From Plantago major (Eukaryota; Streptophyta; Magnoliopsida; Lamiales; Plantaginaceae), in the NCBI GenBank assembly GCA_026545765.1, contig JAIFAC010000207.1:1-64000 (forward strand): a stretch of DNA of 64,000 nucleotides, given 5' to 3'. Shown here piece by piece: positions 59,731 to 64,000 of the stretch (positions are counted from its first letter, which is position 1; each line of letters opens with the position of its first letter). The notes under the pieces were generated by a model. It did no database searches, was not told the origin of the DNA, and was given only the letters and a program-made list of their open reading frames with translations. Position numbers and translations under genes: made by a program.

Positions 59731-60909
59731 TTACGTGACCATGTAGCCGAATTTTCCCCCTTTTACCCCGAAAGTGCACTTTTCAGGGTTCAGCTTCATT
59801 CCATACTTCCGGAGAATGGAAAAGCAATTGTTGAGGTGTTCGATGTGCTCCTCTTCAGTCTTGCTTTTCACGAGCATGTCATCCACATAGACTTCCATGG
59901 TTTTTCCCAATTCTTCCTTGAACATCTTATTTACCAGCCGTTGGTAAGTAGCTCCTGCATTCTTGAGGCCAAAGGGCATGACCTTGAAGCAATAGACTCC
60001 TCCGGCCGCAAAGAATGCCGTTTTCTTGATGTCTTCTTGAGCCATCCTAATTTGGTAAAAGCCTTGGTAAGCATCCATGAAGCTTAGAAGTGCACATCCT
60101 GCAGTGGAATCAACCAGCTGGTCTATGCGTGGCAATGGATAGGGATCTTTTGGACAAAACTTGTTGAGTCTGGTGAAGTCATTGCACATTCTCCACTTTC
60201 CTGGAGCTTTTTCGACGAGGACTACGTTGCAGACCCAATCAGAGTATCTGACTTCTTCGATATGACCTGCTTTTATCAATTTGTCAACCTCCTCTGCTAT
60301 GATAGCATCCTCAACTGGCCCAAAATCTTTCCTCTTTTGACGGATGTGCTTGACCGTAGGATCCATGTTCAGACGGTGAACTGTGATCCTTGGGTCTATC
60401 CCCTTGAGGTCATCTGTGCTCCAAGCAAAGATGTCGCGATTGTCCCGGAGGCAGGTGATGAGCTTTTGCTCTATTTCCGTGCTTATCTCTGTTCCAATCC
60501 GAGTTGTTCTCTCGGGATTTCCTTCGACCAATTGGACCTCTTTTAAGGCTTCATGGGATTCTATCCTAGCTGTCTTGGGGAACTTTTCTCTGAGCGACCC
60601 AATACCGATTTCTTCTTTTGGTGGTGTCAGAGTATTGGAAGAATGGTTAAGAGGGCCCTTGGTGACCGAAAGGACAGGTTCTGTGGCTCCTCTGGTTGAC
60701 ATGATGTAACACTCCCAGGCTTCTCTGATGTTGCCCATTTCTTCCCCTACGCCATTCGGGGTTGGAAACTTTACCCTATTGTGTAGGGGTGAGGCAATTG
60801 CTCTGAACTGGTTAAGTCCCGGGCGGCCCAAGATCACATTATAGTCGAAGGTGCTGTCAACTACTACGAAGAGAATAGTCCTGGTCACCCTTGTCGGAAA
60901 GGTGCCCAT
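59731..60909 (-). pseudogene. Reverse transcriptase of Tat element 2
   Basis: A 392-codon open frame holding the end of the protease linker, a spacer and the RT: CNDFTRLNKFCPKDPYPLPR, LLSFMDAYQGFYQIRM, YCFKVMPFGLKNAGATYQR, and YVDD at 59878-59889. All RT catalytic aspartates are present. A frameshift near 59690-59730 separates it from RNase H, so the copy does not make one continuous polyprotein. Confidence 0.9.
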
Positions 60910-61258
60910 AGAGACTTGCAGTGGTATGCTTCGATGGGCGCACTACGGACCCTCCAAAACCTACCAGTGAGGTGTATACTCGTCCATATTGTATTTGCCC
61001 CAGGTGCATTTGCTCGACAGCCCTTTTGGATATGACATTGGAGGAGCTTCCTGTGTCGATCAGTACCTTGTTGACTTTGTAAGTGGCAATCACTAGAGAA
61101 ACAACCAAAGGGACATCAGGGTCCTTGAGATCTCCTCCGCCAGACGTTGGTGGGGGGATCTCACTATCGTCAAAGGTGATTGCATTTGTGCCTTTCAAAG
61201 CTGGTGGGCCGTAAGCCCTGTCGTTGTTTCTTAAGTGTTGCGGTCCTTTCTCTTGCAT
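60857..61258 (-). pseudogene. Aspartic protease of Tat element 2
   Basis: Open frame with VLIDTGSSSNVIS; the catalytic DTG is encoded at 61049-61057. It overlaps the RT frame by 53 bp in another frame, indicating a small indel at about 60900-60950. This domain is missing from element 1. Confidence 0.85.
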
Positions 61259-61263
61259 TTACG

Positions 61264-63170
61264 CTATCTCCCCTGTTGGTCCTCCCTTAATGGCGTTGAT
61301 AACTCCTTTGTAGGGGAGATTCTCCATTTCTGTCTCTTCGCGGTAACCTTGATATCTTTGGGCCTGCCGATGTGGGATCTCGGCGGGAGGTGGTGGTAAA
61401 GAGCCTGTTGGAGGTTCAGAACCACGCTCCTCTCTTCTTTGCTCATTCCTTCGATGCCTGGAGGGCTCATCTTCAACTGGTGGTTCTTTCAACTTCCCAC
61501 TTCTCACTAGCCTTTCAATTTCTGTCTTCAACTGGATGCAATCCTCAGTTGGGTGACCTTTCTTTGTGGAACCTCATGAGTCTTTAGAGAATTTACTCTT
61601 CTTCGCTCTTGATCGGTTTAGGCCATTGTATATCCAAGTCCTTCTCAACAATAGAAGCCAAGATGTCGGATCTTGATGCATTGAGGCGAGTATACTCGCA
61701 AACCTTCCGGTGGAGTTCTTTCTATGTGAAGTTCTTTTACATCTCGAGATCTCTTTTTTGCTCAAACTTTCCTTGACGAGAAGGGAATTCCTGTCGTACT
61801 TGTTCTTTTCCCCTCTTGATCCCTGCTCTTATCGGGACATTTCTTCGATAATCTTCTCCATACAAGACTCCTTCGCAAATTTCTTCCAAGTACTTTTCAG
61901 TGGTGATTTCTTCGTTGGAAAGCTTCCTTCTAAGCTCATCATTATAAGTGTTGGCATAGAGGTGTCGGACTCGCTCTTTGATACTATGAGGCTCTACCTG
62001 TCGCACTTCGGCGTTGAAGCGGTCGAGGAAGGTTCTGAGGTCCTCATGCTCTCTCTGGATTATGCCAGCCAGGTGCTCAACTGATCTCTTCCTTCTTTTC
62101 GCCTTCTCAAACCTTTTCAGGAAAAGGGAGGCGACGTCCGCATATGATTTGATGGAACCATTGGGTAATGAGGTCCACCAATCCATTGCTTCTCCAAAGA
62201 GTGTGGTGGAAAAGTTGAGAGCTTTCATGTTGTCGTTGAGTCCATTGCTTTCCATCTTACTCTCGTACCTAGTGAGATGCCCTACGGGGCAAGTATCTCC
62301 ATAGTAATGCTCAAGGTTTGGGATACACAATCGGGGCGCTTTCTTTCTTTTCTGATCTCATCGCACAGAGGGTTGGGAGTTTTAACTATCACCTTCTCAT
62401 GTGCTTTGACCATTCTGCTCAAGGTGGCCATTTGTGTTTCCAAGGCCTTCTGTTGGAGGTAGATCTGCCATTGTCGGTCTTTCACCGGTCACAGGATTGA
62501 TGGCTACATCTGGAGGAGATCACTTGGTCGGAACAATCGGGTACTTTCGCCATTTGATCTCTAGGCACTTGTTGTTGAGCTCCTCGCCGACCGGCTTCCA
62601 CTTCGTCTACTCGCGGCACTTCTGGACTTCTCCCTCGTTGTTCATGAGAAGCAGCTGCTCTCCTATTGAGAAGATGTCTCAGATCTTCTGGTTGAGCTTG
62701 TTCTCCCAGCCTTTGTTGGATTGGACGGTGCTCGTTTCTGGATTGGCGAGTTCACTTGTCTTGGGATTGCCAAAGGCGGAGTGGGTTGAGGAGGCTGGAG
62801 GTTGTTTGATCCAAAACACCCTTGAATAGTGGTGAGTAAGAGGCCAAATTGATTTTCATTTAATCCAAACTCGCTGGGACGGATGATCTGTCCATTTGGG
62901 AGGGTAAAGTTTCTACCTGGGGGAGGACCATGTGTTCCTGACGGAGGAACACATCGCCGTCCCCAAGTGTTTGGACCCTTACTGGTGGATTAGTGGCTCT
63001 CTCCTCGTCAGAAGAAAGACTGGCGGTATGGCCATCACTCGGATCGTCTGCCACTTCTCTTGTCAAGACTCTTGTTACTCCTCCTCTTCTGGTGGGAGGT
63101 CTCCCCCTTTGTCTGAGTGGCGTGCAACGGTAGTGGCGTTGGTTCTTGCGGACCTTCTTGTTCTTGCCAT
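61264..63170 (-). pseudogene. Gag of Tat element 2 (frameshifted)
   Basis: Starts at ATG 63168-63170 with MARTRRSARTNAT, the same start as in element 1, and soon shifts frame. The Arg/Pro-rich linker and Ser/Asp-rich part lie in 62860-63130. The gag core (TTLFGEAMDWWTSLPNGS, LFLKRFEKAKRRKRSVEHL, FLDRFNAEVRQVEPHSIKERV) is open at 61737-62330. The basic, Glu/Pro-rich C-terminus lies at 61264-61531 (ENLPYKGVINAIKGGPTG). I see no CCHC zinc knuckle. Confidence 0.85.
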
Positions 63171-63200
63171 TACTGAAGAGAACGGGACTTTTTGTAAAGG

Positions 63201-63218
63201 TTCCCACAGACGGCGCCA
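63201..63218 (-). other. Primer-binding site of Tat element 2
   Basis: Minus-strand TGGCGCCGTCTGTGGGAA, three bases from the 5' LTR; identical to copy 1 and to the copia element. Confidence 0.8.
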
Positions 63219-63221
63219 AAA

Positions 63222-64000
63222 TGTTGGGGGTCTAACTCCACAATCACTTAGATTTATTTAACTCTTTCAAATGGTGCCAAGATAAGAGGCTCCTTGCTAG
63301 GCGAGGATCGAAGCGTAAGAACCAGCTACCAACTACTCCGTGGGACACGCACACTTGAGTGGGGGATTAGTGCCCGGTTTGCTAAGTGTCAAACCGGGAT
63401 GAGACTTTACTCGAGAGTGACTGAGGATCGACTCTGTATAGTGCTCGTGATGTGACTAACGAGAAGACTTGTTCGAAGTGACTTACCTTCCTCCTGCTTA
63501 TTGGGATATGTGCCTTATTTATAGGCAACCATTGAGATGGGAGGCCTTGCTAGGATCGCGCCATGTGTACGGCTAGGATTAAACCACCAATGCTAGGATG
63601 AGGCCCATAGCCCAATAATGAAGCTTTAGCCCATGCCATTTTGGGCTTTAGGGGTAATTTGGTCATTATTGGGAGAGTTCTTGGGGATGTGACAGAGTCT
63701 GCCGAGATCTCAGGTTCGGAGGGGTCGGTCCGGATGTCTGATCCGGACAGTACCTGGTTGTCAGCTGAGAAAGTTCTCCTGTCTGTCCAAATCTTCCGAC
63801 TCGGAGCTCATGGATTCGGACATCTCACTCTTTGGTGCCCACTTGCTTGGTAGTCTATGAGATAGTCGTGCTGGATCCGAGTTAACATCCGTATCGGAGT
63901 CTTTGGGTCGGAGAGGGTGCTGACTTAGCATTATGCTCCTTTCCCAGGGAGGCTTGGACCATGGTGGGTCGGACCTATGGTTCCGGGTCGGGCCTTGCAG
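63222..64000 (-). repeat. 5' LTR of Tat element 2 (partial)
   Basis: Matches 49950 onward to the window end (about 780 of 951 bp), with a shorter G-run at 63360 and a few small differences at 63340-63350 and 63690-63765. Confidence 0.92.

Larger units (their letters stand above)
49950..64000 (-). mobile_element. Ty3/gypsy Tat-type LTR retrotransposon, copy 2 (right LTR cut by the window edge)
   Basis: Minus-strand element inserted into EPRV2. From right to left: 5' LTR (63222 onward), primer-binding site, gag, protease, RT, RNase H, second RNase H, integrase, a variable region with a tandem duplication, an opposite-strand accessory gene, polypurine tract and 3' LTR. At more than 14 kb it is long for a gypsy element but normal for Tat/Ogre-like ones. 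Coding frames are better preserved than in copy 1, but gag, the RT/RNase H border and the integrase ends are frameshifted. The right target duplication (expected AAGCA) lies outside the window. Confidence 0.93.

Overview
This is plant nuclear DNA, almost certainly from a eudicot. It has intron-containing host genes, plant-type LTR retrotransposons, endogenous pararetrovirus, MITEs and long AT microsatellites. I cannot name the species. Host coding content is small. There is one single-exon gene of unknown function (14604-15023, + strand) behind a clear TATA box. There is also one three-exon gene for a small secreted X8-domain (beta-1,3-glucan-binding) protein (39915-40785, + strand). Nearly everything else is repeat-derived.

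Layout. (1) 1-10993 is a decayed Ty3/gypsy element of the Tat type on the minus strand. It is cut by the left edge and has one LTR at 10158-10993. (2) 10994-14200 holds LINE 3' remnants in both orientations, decayed repeats and a long (TA)n. (3) 14187-16100 is the small host gene and its flanks. (4) 16103-21506 is a complete Ty1/copia element with two LTRs and a 5-bp target duplication (CCAGC). Its polyprotein has two frameshifts and one stop. (5) 21600-29000 is an AT-rich gene desert with a duplicated 247-bp segment, a roughly 80-bp minisatellite, a roughly 295-bp tandem array, a (TTATA)n tract, a possible Helitron end, a Stowaway MITE and a hAT-like MITE with an 8-bp target duplication. (6) 29021-34985 is a 5'-truncated endogenous caulimovirid (EPRV1) between two TA microsatellites. 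(7) 35047-44430 holds MITEs, a cluster of palindromes, hAT-like debris and the X8 gene. (8) 44533-49949 is a second caulimovirid copy (EPRV2). It starts in a TA microsatellite, keeps the tRNA-Met primer site and the movement-protein domain, and is cut within RNase H by (9), a second Tat element on the minus strand (49950 to beyond 64000).

How the parts relate. The two Tat elements are the same family. Each carries gag, pol with two RNase H domains, and, between pol and the 3' LTR, an opposite-strand accessory gene region with its own plant-like promoter. The two caulimovirid copies are also one family and complement each other: EPRV1 keeps the 3' half with a downstream second ORF, and EPRV2 keeps the 5' half with primer site and movement protein. 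Together they expose the two arms of what looks like the viral leader hairpin, split between the 3' end of one copy and the 5' end of the other. I see no clearly new gene system. The observations most worth checking are the split leader hairpin, the antisense promoters with a fixed CACGTG-TATA spacing in the Tat elements, the identical primer-binding site in copia and gypsy elements, and the tandem duplication in the Tat variable region.
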